Positions 1-7,730 of a stretch of DNA of 64,000 bases are shown piece by piece. The stretch spans positions 62,001 through 126,000 of the forward strand of contig JAJFFY010000057.1 in assembly GCA_021776415.1 (NCBI GenBank), in the 5' to 3' direction. The position numbers were made by a program, and so were the translations under genes. How positions within the stretch are numbered: position 1 is the stretch's first letter; each line of letters starts with the position of its first letter. The stretch is from Hyphococcus sp. GTDB lineage: Bacteria; Pseudomonadota; Alphaproteobacteria; Caulobacterales; Parvularculaceae. A model generated the notes under the pieces. It did not search any database. It had not been told where the DNA came from and worked only from the letters and a program-made list of their open reading frames with translations.

Positions 1-2361
1 GTCGGTGCGCATCTGTGCTTCGCGGGCGATGTCGTTGTAAGCAGCAAGCATTGCGCTGGCGGCGCCGCGGGCGGCGGCGACTTCATCGCGCGCAGTGGCG
101 AGCGCTTCAGAAACCAGCGCCGCATCGGGCAGGTTTGCGCAGTCGTCAACCAGGCCGCGATGGGCGGTCTCAGTTTCGGCCTGATCTTCAGCAAGGCGCC
201 CTAAGGTTTCGTCAATCGAGCCGATCCGTGCTGCGGCGCGCTCATGCTCGCGCTCCAGTCCGGAAAGCGCGGCGCGTGCGGTATCGAGTGAGCGGCGCGT
301 ATCGGAGAACAGCTGGCGCGCTTCACGCTCGAAAGATTGGCTTGTCTTGAGGGCGCTGGCGGCTTCCTCATGGGCTTGTCGCGCGGTCTGTGCGCCGGTC
401 TCTGCGGCGCTGAAATCACGTTCAAGAACCAGCAACCGATTGCGTTGTTCGAGCCGGATGGCGGCGGCGGTTTTTGCATTGGCATGGGCGACAAACCCGT
501 CCCAGCGCCACAAATCGCCCTCGCGTGAGACTAAACGGCAGCCGGGCTTTAATGCGGCGCAAATACGCGCGCCTTCTTGCGGATCGACAACGCCAATAGA
601 AGCGAGCCGGCGTGTGAGTTGCGTGGGCGCGCGGACAAAATCGCTTAACGGGCGAATGCCGGGCGGCAACGTCGCGGGCGCCATCTCGCCTGACGTCTCA
701 CCAAGCCGCGACCAGTGGGCTGGCGCGGCATCGTCTGTCGCGGCCCCAAGGTCATCGCCAAGGGCGGCGGCGAGTGCGTTTTCATAACCGGGATCAACTG
801 AAATAAGCTCAATCAGCGGCTGCCATTCGTCGCTATCGTCCGTGGCCAGAACCTTGCGTAAGGCTTCACGCTCGGCGTCGATTTCGGTGAGGCTTTGCTC
901 GGCGCTGCGTAATGGTCCGCGTAAGGCGCCTTCACGGTCCTCGGCGCTGCTGCGCTCTTCTTCGGCGCGGTGGTGCGCGGCCTCGGCGGCGTGGACGGCT
1001 TGCTCGGCCGCTGCAAATTTCGCATTCGCCTCTTCCAGCGCGTGCGCCTGCTCCGGCGTCGGCTCGATCAGCTTGCGCTCGTCGTGGAAGGCGGCAATCT
1101 GGTTGGCTATTTTAGCAAGCCGGCTTTCAGCGCCGGCGATATTGGCGCCGAGGGTCTGGCGCCGGGCTTCAAATTCCGCAGCCTCAGCGCTTTTTTCGTC
1201 AAAGGCGCGCTCAATACGTTCAAGCGCTGTGGCGGCTTTGGCTTTTACAGCTTCGGCTTCCACAAGACGGTCGGCCTCGGATGTCTCTCGCGAGGTAAGC
1301 TCGGTCTGTTCAAGCGTCAGCGCCTCGGTGGCTTTCTCGGCGTCTTCGCGCAGGTCTTTTTCGCGTGCAATGTCTTCCTTCAGGCGGCCAATCTCGGCGC
1401 CAAGACGGTTGAGTTCTGCTTCCGCGCGCGCGGCTTCGTCATCGAGGTTTTCTCGCGCGACGGTAAGGCGGTGGAGCGCGGCGGCGGCTTGCGCTTCGGC
1501 GAGGCGCAAAGGCTCGAGCACTGCATGGGCTTCGGTCTGTGCAGTCGTTGAAGCGGCGGCAACGCGCACCGTCTCTTCGATCAGCCCGGCAATTTCGCTA
1601 AGACCGGCAGCGGCTTTTTCCTGCGCGTCTACGGCCTCGCGCCAGCGCAAATAACACAACATCGCCTCGGTGCGGCGAATGTCGCCAGAGACATTGCGAT
1701 AACGCGTCGCCTGACGCGCCTGGCGGGCGAGTGCGCCCTTTTGAGTTTCAAGTTCAGAGATGACATCGTCGAGGCGGTCGATATTTTGCTCCGCCGCACG
1801 CAAGCGCAACTCCGCCTCATGGCGGCGTGAGTGAATGCCGGTGACGCCCGCGGCCTCTTCCAGCAGGCGGCGGCGATTTTGCGGCTTGGCGCTGATAAGC
1901 TCGGCGACCTGGCCCTGTCGCACCAGCGCCGGCGAGTTGGCGCCAGTGGATGCATCAGCAAAGAGAAGCTGCACGTCTTTGGCGCGCACTTCCCTCGAAT
2001 TGATGCGGTAGAGCGACTGCGTGCCCTCGTCTTTGCGGATGATGCGGCGCGATACTTCCAGCACCGCATTGTCATTATATTCAGCCGGGGCCGTGCGATC
2101 GGTATTGTCGAGGGTTAAAATCACCTCCGCCCAATTGCGTGACGGCCGCATCGAGGTGCCGGAAAAGATCACCGCATCCATGCCCTCGCCGCGCAGCGCC
2201 TTGGCCGAGGTCGCGCCCATGACCCAGCGCATCGCTTCAAGCAGGTTCGACTTGCCACAACCATTGGGGCCGACAATACCGGTCAGCCCCTCGCGGATTT
2301 CAAAATCCGTCGGTTCCACAAACGACTTAAACCCGACTAGGCGGACATTGGTAAATTTCAC
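1..2361 (-). CDS. smc: Chromosome segregation protein SMC (partial, C-terminus off the left edge)
   Basis: SMC is the ATPase core of the condensin-like complex that compacts and segregates the chromosome. I translated the minus strand by hand from a GTG at 2361; the frame is open to base 1 (787 codons), so the ATPase C-terminal half is outside the window. The N-terminus reads VKFTNVRLVGFKSFVEPTDF, followed by Walker A GPNGCGKSN around residues 32-40 and QVAELISAKPQNRRRLLEEA before a long coiled coil. A hinge-like globular region lies near residues 505-630 (ending GDLWRWDGFVAHAN), after which the returning coiled coil begins. The ORF track misses the gene because it has no stop inside the window; the plus-strand ORFs here (for example 842..1654) are shadows. 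It lies downstream of dsbA and dciA on the same strand, 120 bp after dsbA. Confidence 0.95.
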   Translation of the reverse strand, partial: MKFTNVRLVGFKSFVEPTDFEIREGLTGIVGPNGCGKSNLLEAMRWVMGATSAKALRGEGMDAVIFSGTSMRPSRNWAEVILTLDNTDRTAPAEYNDNAVLEVSRRIIRKDEGTQSLYRINSREVRAKDVQLLFADASTGANSPALVRQGQVAELISAKPQNRRRLLEEAAGVTGIHSRRHEAELRLRAAEQNIDRLDDVISELETQKGALARQARQATRYRNVSGDIRRTEAMLCYLRWREAVDAQEKAAAGLSEIAGLIEETVRVAAASTTAQTEAHAVLEPLRLAEAQAAAALHRLTVARENLDDEAARAEAELNRLGAEIGRLKEDIAREKDLREDAEKATEALTLEQTELTSRETSEADRLVEAEAVKAKAATALERIERAFDEKSAEAAEFEARRQTLGANIAGAESRLAKIANQIAAFHDERKLIEPTPEQAHALEEANAKFAAAEQAVHAAEAAHHRAEEERSSAEDREGALRGPLRSAEQSLTEIDAEREALRKVLATDDSDEWQPLIELISVDPGYENALAAALGDDLGAATDDAAPAHWSRLGETSGEMAPATLPPGIRPLSDFVRAPTQLTRRLASIGVVDPQEGARICAALKPGCRLVSREGDLWRWDGFVAHANAKTAAAIRLEQRNRLLVLERDFSAAETGAQTARQAHEEAASALKTSQSFEREARQLFSDTRRSLDTARAALSGLEREHERAAARIGSIDETLGRLAEDQAETETAHRGLVDDCANLPDAALVSEALATARDEVAAARGAASAMLAAYNDIAREAQMRTD

Positions 2362-2481
2362 TGCGTTTTCCCGGCAAGCTGGGCCCCGGCGCATATATGC
2401 CCGGAAAGCCCTTTAACGTTTAATGACAATGATTGCCGATTCTGCCCTCAAGCCAACCACGGCGTGAGCGCCTGGGGAAAC

Positions 2482-3225
2482 TTATTCTCCCGCTTTTTCA
2501 ATCGCTTCGTCGAGCGCGGCAGACATATCCTCGACCGACGAGAAGTGCCGCACGGTTCCATTGACCACAAAGCTCGGAGTTGACCGGATATCATATTTAT
2601 TGCGCCCTGCATCCACATTCTCGTTCAGAAAAGTCAGCAGCTCCTGACGATTGATGCAAGCGTCAAGGTCATCTTCGCTCATCCCCGCCTGGGCGGCGAT
2701 TTTGATCAGTTCCGATCGCGGGTTTTCGCTGAATATCCAGCCTGTTCGCTGACGCGGATCTCCCTGGGTTTTAAACAGCGTGTCCAGGAGCAGGAAATAA
2801 GCGTCGATGCCGCCCTCATCAGCGGCGCATCGCGCCAGCATTGAGCCGGCAATGGAAAGGTTGGCTGGTGCGGTAGGGAATTCCCGAAACACGAAACGCA
2901 CCTTGCCGGTGTCGATGTAATTTTCTTTGATCGCCGGATAGACCTGTTCATGGAAGGTCGCGCAATGGGGGCAGGTGACGGAAGCGTATTCGATCACCGT
3001 CACTGTTGCGTCGGCGCTGCCGCGGGTCATTTCTGCAAATGCGCCGGTGGCGCTGTTGTCAATAGTCTCGGCTCCGGCGCTGCCTGTGGGCTCGTCGGAA
3101 GAGGCGCCGCCACAAGCAGCCAGCGCGAGCGCGGCTGCGCCAATAACAATATAGGCAGGGCGGAAAGGGAGGGCGGAAAACAACATCACGGGCAGGCCTT
3201 TCATTAGTTGGCGACGGCGGGGCAA
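2482..3225 (-). CDS. DsbA-family thioredoxin-fold lipoprotein
   Basis: Probable periplasmic thiol-disulfide oxidoreductase of the DsbA/Com1 type, 247 residues. A lipobox-like end of signal peptide (ALALAACGG) places it as a membrane-anchored lipoprotein. The thioredoxin-like domain starts near residue 65 with the active-site CPHC motif in YASVTCPHCATFHEQVYP. A cis-Pro region is present as IRSTPSFVVNG near the C-terminus, typical of this family. The first ATG gives an unusually charged n-region; the ATG at residue 8 (MKGLPVM) or residue 14 would give a more classical lipoprotein signal, so the start is uncertain. It lies between dciA and smc on the same strand, an arrangement known from other alphaproteobacteria. 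The exact substrate is unknown. Confidence 0.85.
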   Translation of the reverse strand: MPRRRQLMKGLPVMLFSALPFRPAYIVIGAAALALAACGGASSDEPTGSAGAETIDNSATGAFAEMTRGSADATVTVIEYASVTCPHCATFHEQVYPAIKENYIDTGKVRFVFREFPTAPANLSIAGSMLARCAADEGGIDAYFLLLDTLFKTQGDPRQRTGWIFSENPRSELIKIAAQAGMSEDDLDACINRQELLTFLNENVDAGRNKYDIRSTPSFVVNGTVRHFSSVEDMSAALDEAIEKAGE

Positions 3226-3313
3226 CGCCGCAGGAAATCGGCGCCGGCGCGTTCACGCCGGATTTACAGCAAAATCGCGTAAGGCGGCGCCCGGCGCAAG
3301 CCCTCAAATGGCG

Positions 3314-3793
3314 TTATTTACCGCCATTTTTACGGTTTATCGCAGCGCGAAACGACGAAAGCGCCGTCCCCAGCACAGCGTCATCGGCTCCGCCAGGAGG
3401 GGGCTGGCCTTGCCCTGCCTGGGGCGGGGCCGGCGCCGCCGACTGGATAGCCGACTGGATGATTGTGATGCGGTCCACCGCGCCGGGCCCGAGATAGCGG
3501 TTTACCCGGGTCTTTATTGCGTCGGTCTGCATTTGCAACTGCGCGGCGGCGGCGCCGGAAGGGGCATGGATTTCCAGCGTTTTGCCAGGGCCGCGCCCGG
3601 CCAGCCGCCCGGGCCGGCACAAGGCGGCGATATCCGGCCCGGCAATATTCGGCCAGTGATCGCATAGGGCGGGGTCGGCATAGCTGGTTTTTTTCAACAG
3701 CTGTGAGAACACCGAAGCACTGGCGCGGCCGACATTGGGTGCGGCGCGGCGGACGGGTCTGGTGGTCTTAAAGGTCATGGCGGCTTTACGCAT
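3314..3793 (-). CDS. dciA: DciA-like protein (DUF721 family)
   Basis: DUF721/DciA proteins are the ancestral loaders or operators of the replicative helicase DnaB in bacteria that lack DnaC. The 159-residue product has the expected N-terminal region (SVFSQLLKKTSYADPALCDHW, PNIAGPDIAALCRPGRL) followed by LEIHAPSGAAAAQLQMQ and VNRYLGPGAVDRITII, the KH-like part of the family. The tail is Pro/Ala/Gln-rich and disordered. The start could be at residue 6 (MTFKTT). It is divergent from mutY, whose likely start at 3822 is only 28 bp away, and lies 88 bp upstream of the DsbA-like gene. Family identity is by recognised motif pattern; function is from family knowledge. Confidence 0.75.
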   Translation of the reverse strand: MRKAAMTFKTTRPVRRAAPNVGRASASVFSQLLKKTSYADPALCDHWPNIAGPDIAALCRPGRLAGRGPGKTLEIHAPSGAAAAQLQMQTDAIKTRVNRYLGPGAVDRITIIQSAIQSAAPAPPQAGQGQPPPGGADDAVLGTALSSFRAAINRKNGGK

Positions 3794-3821
3794 TGGCTCT
3801 GCGCCACCATACAGGCAAGCG

Positions 3822-4943
3822 ATGGCCTATGAAACGCGCGACGCGAAAAACATTTCCCAAACCCTTGGCAAAACACCTAGGTTGCAAGCCTCTAGGGCGA
3901 AAATTTCCCAAGCGCTGTTGCGCTGGTACGACGCGAATGCGCGCACGCTGCCATGGCGCGTCGGCCCGCATCAGAGCAAGGCTGGGTACAAGCCTGACCC
4001 CTATGCGGTGTGGCTGTCTGAAATCATGTTGCAGCAGACCACGGTGGCGAGTGTTGCGCCGCGGTTTTTGAAGTTTCTGGAGCGCTGGCCGGATATCGCC
4101 GCCATGGCAGCCGCGCCGCTTGACGATGTGCTCGGCGAATGGGCGGGGCTTGGCTATTACGCAAGGGCGCGCAACCTCCACAAATGCGCGGGCGTTGTCG
4201 CAGAACAACATGGCGGAGTATTTCCCTGTACGGAGGATATATTAAAGACACTCCCGGGGGTTGGCGACTATACCGGTGCGGCGATTGCAGCGATTGCGTT
4301 TGGCCGGCCGGCGGTGGTGGTTGACGGCAATATTGAACGCGTCGTTGCGAGGCTATTTGCGATTGACGAGCCCTTGCCGGGCGCCAAAGCACTAATCAAA
4401 CAGCGGGCCGGCGCGATCTGGCCGCAACGGCGGTCTGGTGATTTTGCGCAAGGGCTGATGGATTTGGGCGCTGGGGTCTGTAAACCCAAGGCGCCGTCCT
4501 GTCCTGCTTGTCCGCTGGTTGAGCACTGCGCCGCCTCCCGGCTGGGTCGCGCGCAAGACTTTCCTAACAAGCCAGCGAAAAAGCCAAAACCGTCACGCAA
4601 GGGCGCTGTCTTTGCGCTTGTCGATGCAAAAGGCGAAGTGCTGTTTGAGCGACGCCCGGAAAAGGGTCTGCTTGGCGGCATGCTCGGCCTGCCAGGAAAT
4701 CCGTGGACGGATAAATCAAATAAAGCTATGGCGCATGCGCCAGCAGCGACCAAATGGCGACGCATTGGCGAGGTGACGCATGTTTTCACCCATTTCCACC
4801 TGACGCTCGACGTCTATATCGGCATATCCCCAAAGGGTTTCCGCCGCACGCGCGAACAGCAATGGGTTGTGCCGAAGCAAGCGCGGCTTCCCACCGTCAT
4901 GAAAAAGGCGCTAGACTTGGCATTGAAAGAAAGAGGGGAATGA
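3822..4943 (+). CDS. mutY: A/G-specific adenine DNA glycosylase MutY
   Basis: Removes adenine mispaired with 8-oxoguanine in base excision repair. The product (373 residues from this start) shows LPWR near the N-terminus, EIMLQQTTVASV, GLGYYARARNL and the helix-hairpin-helix LPGVGDYTGAAIAAIAFG followed by the catalytic Asp in VVDGNIERVV. A 4Fe-4S loop of spacing C-x6-C-x2-C-x5-C is visible as CKPKAPSCPACPLVEHC. The C-terminal part (VLFERRPEKGLLGGMLGLP) is the NUDIX-like 8-oxoG recognition domain. The ORF track starts at 3735, which would overlap dciA; the ATG at 3822 (MAYETRD) avoids this and is preferred. The end of the gene carries the Shine-Dalgarno sequence of the next gene, one base downstream. 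Confidence 0.95.
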   Translation: MAYETRDAKNISQTLGKTPRLQASRAKISQALLRWYDANARTLPWRVGPHQSKAGYKPDPYAVWLSEIMLQQTTVASVAPRFLKFLERWPDIAAMAAAPLDDVLGEWAGLGYYARARNLHKCAGVVAEQHGGVFPCTEDILKTLPGVGDYTGAAIAAIAFGRPAVVVDGNIERVVARLFAIDEPLPGAKALIKQRAGAIWPQRRSGDFAQGLMDLGAGVCKPKAPSCPACPLVEHCAASRLGRAQDFPNKPAKKPKPSRKGAVFALVDAKGEVLFERRPEKGLLGGMLGLPGNPWTDKSNKAMAHAPAATKWRRIGEVTHVFTHFHLTLDVYIGISPKGFRRTREQQWVVPKQARLPTVMKKALDLALKERGE

Positions 4944-4944
4944 T

Positions 4945-5787
4945 ATGAATTGTAACTTTTTAAAACCCACCACTCCCGCTCATTCCGGCGAAAGCCGGAA
5001 TCCAGTCTTTGGCTTATCTGGAACCCGGCTTTCGCCGGGATGGGTTAATGTGCTCGCAATGATAGGCTTGTTCCTTGTCACATTGGCGCCGGCAAACGCA
5101 CAACAACGTGAAGGCGGCTATTTATATCTTGTAACCACTGTGCGGGCCGCGCCGGGCAAACTTGAAGAATTGATAAATTGGTTCAGCGAGATGAAGTCTG
5201 AGGGTTACTATGATGACGCTGGCGGGTATCCGCCATTCGTTATGCGCCACTCGCAAGGAGATCAGTGGGATTTGCTTATGATTTCACCGATGGAAAGTAT
5301 GATGGCATACTATTCGAAAGCCAGTTCTGAGCGACGCTCTAGCGCCAATCGTAAACATAGTTCGCTAATCACAAAGCCAATCCCGTACCTAGCATTTTCT
5401 GAAGATATCTATGCGCTTGGCCCACCTCTCGAAGTGATTTCAGATGCGTACGAGGAAAATGATTTCTATCACATCGAAATGTTCCATTCGGCGCCGGGGA
5501 TGCTCAATGAACTCATCGGTCAACGGCGCATGGAAAACACTTATCTCGACGCGACCGGCCAGACCACCAACATGATTTTCCGGCGCGCCGCCGGCTCTGA
5601 TGTTGATGTCTTCACCATCGGCTTTCACAAAAACCTTGTGGCTTTCGCTGCGCCGGCGTTTGCAACAGATGAAGATAAAGAGCAGGCGGCAAAAGACGCA
5701 GGCTTTAAAGGCCGGTCCGATATTTCATTTTACCTGCGCTCATTGATTAGCGCTCATCACGACACGCTGGCGGTGAAAGTGGAGTAG
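4945..5787 (+). CDS. Exported protein with two ferredoxin-like (ABM/NIPSNAP-like) repeats; N-terminus interrupted by a palindromic repeat
   Basis: Function unknown. The mature part has two similar halves, one starting at GGYLYLVTTVRAAPGKLEEL and one at NDFYHIEMFHSAPGMLNEL, each with the strand-helix pattern of a dimeric alpha-beta barrel domain. A hydrophobic signal segment (VLAMIGLFLVTLAPANA) precedes QQREGGY. Between the ATG at 4945, which has a good SD (GAGGGG), and this signal segment lies a palindromic repeat that translates as HSGESRNPV, a well-known product of dispersed repeats. Removing the repeat would give MNCNFLK joined to the hydrophobic segment, a normal signal peptide. Alternative starts are the GTG at 5050 or ATG at 5059. 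The gene starts one base after the mutY stop, so they are probably co-transcribed. Confidence 0.6.
   Translation: MNCNFLKPTTPAHSGESRNPVFGLSGTRLSPGWVNVLAMIGLFLVTLAPANAQQREGGYLYLVTTVRAAPGKLEELINWFSEMKSEGYYDDAGGYPPFVMRHSQGDQWDLLMISPMESMMAYYSKASSERRSSANRKHSSLITKPIPYLAFSEDIYALGPPLEVISDAYEENDFYHIEMFHSAPGMLNELIGQRRMENTYLDATGQTTNMIFRRAAGSDVDVFTIGFHKNLVAFAAPAFATDEDKEQAAKDAGFKGRSDISFYLRSLISAHHDTLAVKVE
4980..5044. repeat. REP-like palindromic repeat inserted in frame in a coding region
   Basis: The first half contains the hairpin ATTCCGGC-GAAA-GCCGGAAT (4982-5001). The second half contains ACCCGGC-TTTC-GCCGGGAT (about 5023-5041). The two halves are also inverted copies of each other (CATTCCGGCGAAAGCCGG against CATCCCGGCGAAAGCCGG, read on opposite strands), with stem differences that keep pairing. 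Such elements are scattered in many proteobacterial genomes. Confidence 0.8.
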
Positions 5788-5886
5788 TGGATTGAAGTTT
5801 GCGCCACAGGATCAAATTTTATCGGTAGGCTTTAACATTTCGGCAATAATCATTTATTGATTGTTGCGTGGTAAAACTAGTCTGTT

Positions 5887-6894
5887 ATGGATGGATTCGG
5901 CTCTATATCTGCGTTTCCCGCGCGCCAGATTTTGGCGGTGACGGGAATTCAGGCCAAAGGCCTCGACCGGTTGGTAAATGATCCGGGCGCGGCCCTGCGC
6001 CAGCTTGGCGAGCAATCGTTAACCGCGCGCGCAGATGACGCCAATCATAGTCAACGCCCGGCGCCGATCGCGACCGCGAGCGACCGCTCGCTTTCTGGTG
6101 CGCTGGTGCGCAGCGCTATCGACGCCGCGCGCGGGGGCGCAGAACAGCCTGCCGCCGCACAAAAGCCTGAGCAAACACCGGCGCCGGAAGCCAACGCCAC
6201 GCAAGCCAGCGCTGCCAATGCTGAGGCCAATGCTGACGTCGAGGCTGCTGAGGGGCTGGAAAAAGCCCGCGTGAATTTCGCCGATCAGACGAAGGCCGCC
6301 AGTGAAGACGCGACAGTGGGCCATGACGAAGAGCGCGGGTTCGGCGAGCTGTCGGCGGAAGAAGAAAAAGCCGTTCAGGAATTGAAGGCGCGCGACCGCG
6401 AAGTCCGCGCCCATGAGCAAGCCCACAAGAACACCGCAGGCCGTCATGGCGGCGCGATTTCCTTTTCCTTTCAAAAAGGTCCCGACGGCCAGCAATATGC
6501 AGTAGGCGGCTCAGTGCCGATCGATATGTCTGCGGAAGCCAGCCCCGAGGCGACCATCGCCAAGATGCGCATCGTCGCTGCCGCGGCGTTGGCGCCGGCG
6601 GACCCGTCCGGTCCGGATCGCGCCATCGCCCAGGCTGCGCAAGCCCAGATCATTCAGGCAACCGCCGATGCCCGGGCCGAGCGCCAGGCCGAGGCTGATG
6701 AGCTGCGCCAGGGCGATGAGACCGATGAGGCAGGCGCCCGCCTTGAGTTGTCAGAGGCCGATGAGCCCAGGCCCGACGCGTCAGCTGTCGCAGGCAAGCT
6801 CGCCATTGGTGCGCTAGATAGTCCGTATAAAGTCATTGGAGTAGTAGACTTTAATGCACTTGGCGAGCGCCACGAGAAGAGCATGACCGCGTAA
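5887..6894 (+). CDS. SprA-like putative metalloprotease (CJM1_0395 type)
   Basis: 335-residue protein of the SprA-related/putative metalloprotease CJM1_0395 family. The conserved core (about residues 155-255) contains ELKARDREVRAHEQAHKNTA with an HExxH zinc-type motif (HEQAH), then GPDGQQYAVGGSVPIDMS and PEATIAKMRIVAAAALAPADPS, which are characteristic of the family. The N-terminal 130 residues and the C-terminal tail are Ala/Glu-rich and look disordered. No signal peptide is evident. Protease activity is predicted from the motif only. It stands alone between two exported-protein genes, with no strong ribosome binding site visible before the ATG. Confidence 0.75.
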   Translation: MDGFGSISAFPARQILAVTGIQAKGLDRLVNDPGAALRQLGEQSLTARADDANHSQRPAPIATASDRSLSGALVRSAIDAARGGAEQPAAAQKPEQTPAPEANATQASAANAEANADVEAAEGLEKARVNFADQTKAASEDATVGHDEERGFGELSAEEEKAVQELKARDREVRAHEQAHKNTAGRHGGAISFSFQKGPDGQQYAVGGSVPIDMSAEASPEATIAKMRIVAAAALAPADPSGPDRAIAQAAQAQIIQATADARAERQAEADELRQGDETDEAGARLELSEADEPRPDASAVAGKLAIGALDSPYKVIGVVDFNALGERHEKSMTA

Positions 6895-7112
6895 AACCCA
6901 TTGCCAGCTCAGCAAACTCGCGAAGGAGTGGGCGGGGCTTGCATGCGCCGGATATGTTTTGGACTGTGGCGATCGTATCCCAATTTCATGGTTAACGCGG
7001 GTGCAAACTTCGCTTTGATTTATTTCAAGTTTGTGCTAAATTCGAATCAACCAAGCCTTGAAGTATTTTTTGCAAGTAGTGCTTGGTGTAAGACTGGCGG
7101 CGGGCGCCATGT

Positions 7113-7132
7113 CTAATTATTGTGATAATTAG
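7113..7132. promoter_or_regulatory. Hairpin abutting the ribosome binding site of the VPLPA-type gene
   Basis: Perfect inverted repeat CTAATTAT-TGTG-ATAATTAG. The second arm ends directly before the SD GGGGGAG (7132-7138) of the gene starting at 7139. It could be an operator or a translational control hairpin; this is inference. Confidence 0.4.
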
Positions 7133-7138
7133 GGGGAG

Positions 7139-7720
7139 ATGATGTTTAATATTAAATCAGTAGCGTCAGTGATGGCGCTTGCATCTGCAATGATTTTTGT
7201 ACACACGAATACTGCTCAGGCGGCAGTGTTCGCGACCACAGCGGATACGCAAAATGTTACTTTTTTTGGGTCGGGCATACTTACCGGCGCGCCGGATAAT
7301 GGCGGCGCATTTTTGAGTAACACATTCGATCCTCCGTCCCTGCTGGGTTCAATAACCTTTGGGTTCGGCGTGTCGTTCTTTGATGGCGCCGGCGTCGATT
7401 TTGAACTTATTGATGTAGGCCAAAGTAGTAACGAAATGTACGACGTCGCTCTCAGCGCCGACGGTATATCCTTCTTTTCACTCGGTGTGTTCACAACGCT
7501 AATCAACGGGATCGACATTAACGGGGCGTTTGCCGGTCCTTTCTCGTTCATTCGCGTAACCAATACATCATTAGTGAACTCGGCGGATCTGGATACGGCG
7601 CAAGTGTTTTTCACCGCGCCCGAAATTCCCATCCCAGCGGCTCTTCCATTGTTTTTGAGTGGAATGGGTTTGGTCGGCTTCTTCGGGAAGCGGCGTAGGA
7701 AGAACTTAGTCCAGGCATAA
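7139..7720 (+). CDS. VPLPA/PEP-CTERM-type sorting-signal exported protein
   Basis: 193-residue secreted protein. It has an N-terminal signal peptide (SVASVMALASAMIFV to AQA) and a C-terminal sorting signal: the motif IPIPAALPLF, a transmembrane stretch (LSGMGLVGFF) and a basic tail (GKRRRK). This tripartite tail is the hallmark of PEP-CTERM/VPLPA-CTERM proteins processed by an exosortase. The middle domain is rich in Gly, Asp and Phe and probably beta-stranded; I do not recognise it. Strong SD GGGGGAG. The gene is more AT-rich than its neighbours. No exosortase gene is in the window; a second protein of this type is at 49544. It converges on the carboxylase gene with only 10 bp between the stops. 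Confidence 0.75.
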   Translation: MMFNIKSVASVMALASAMIFVHTNTAQAAVFATTADTQNVTFFGSGILTGAPDNGGAFLSNTFDPPSLLGSITFGFGVSFFDGAGVDFELIDVGQSSNEMYDVALSADGISFFSLGVFTTLINGIDINGAFAGPFSFIRVTNTSLVNSADLDTAQVFFTAPEIPIPAALPLFLSGMGLVGFFGKRRRKNLVQA

Positions 7721-7730
7721 TCTTCCGCAC

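Noticed and set aside
15-1654. Plus-strand ORFs in the first 2 kb (15..350, 347..787, 842..1654, 970..1551)
   Set aside because: They are shadows of smc, which I read open on the minus strand from 2361 to base 1; the Ser/Ala/Arg-rich products are typical of antisense reading.
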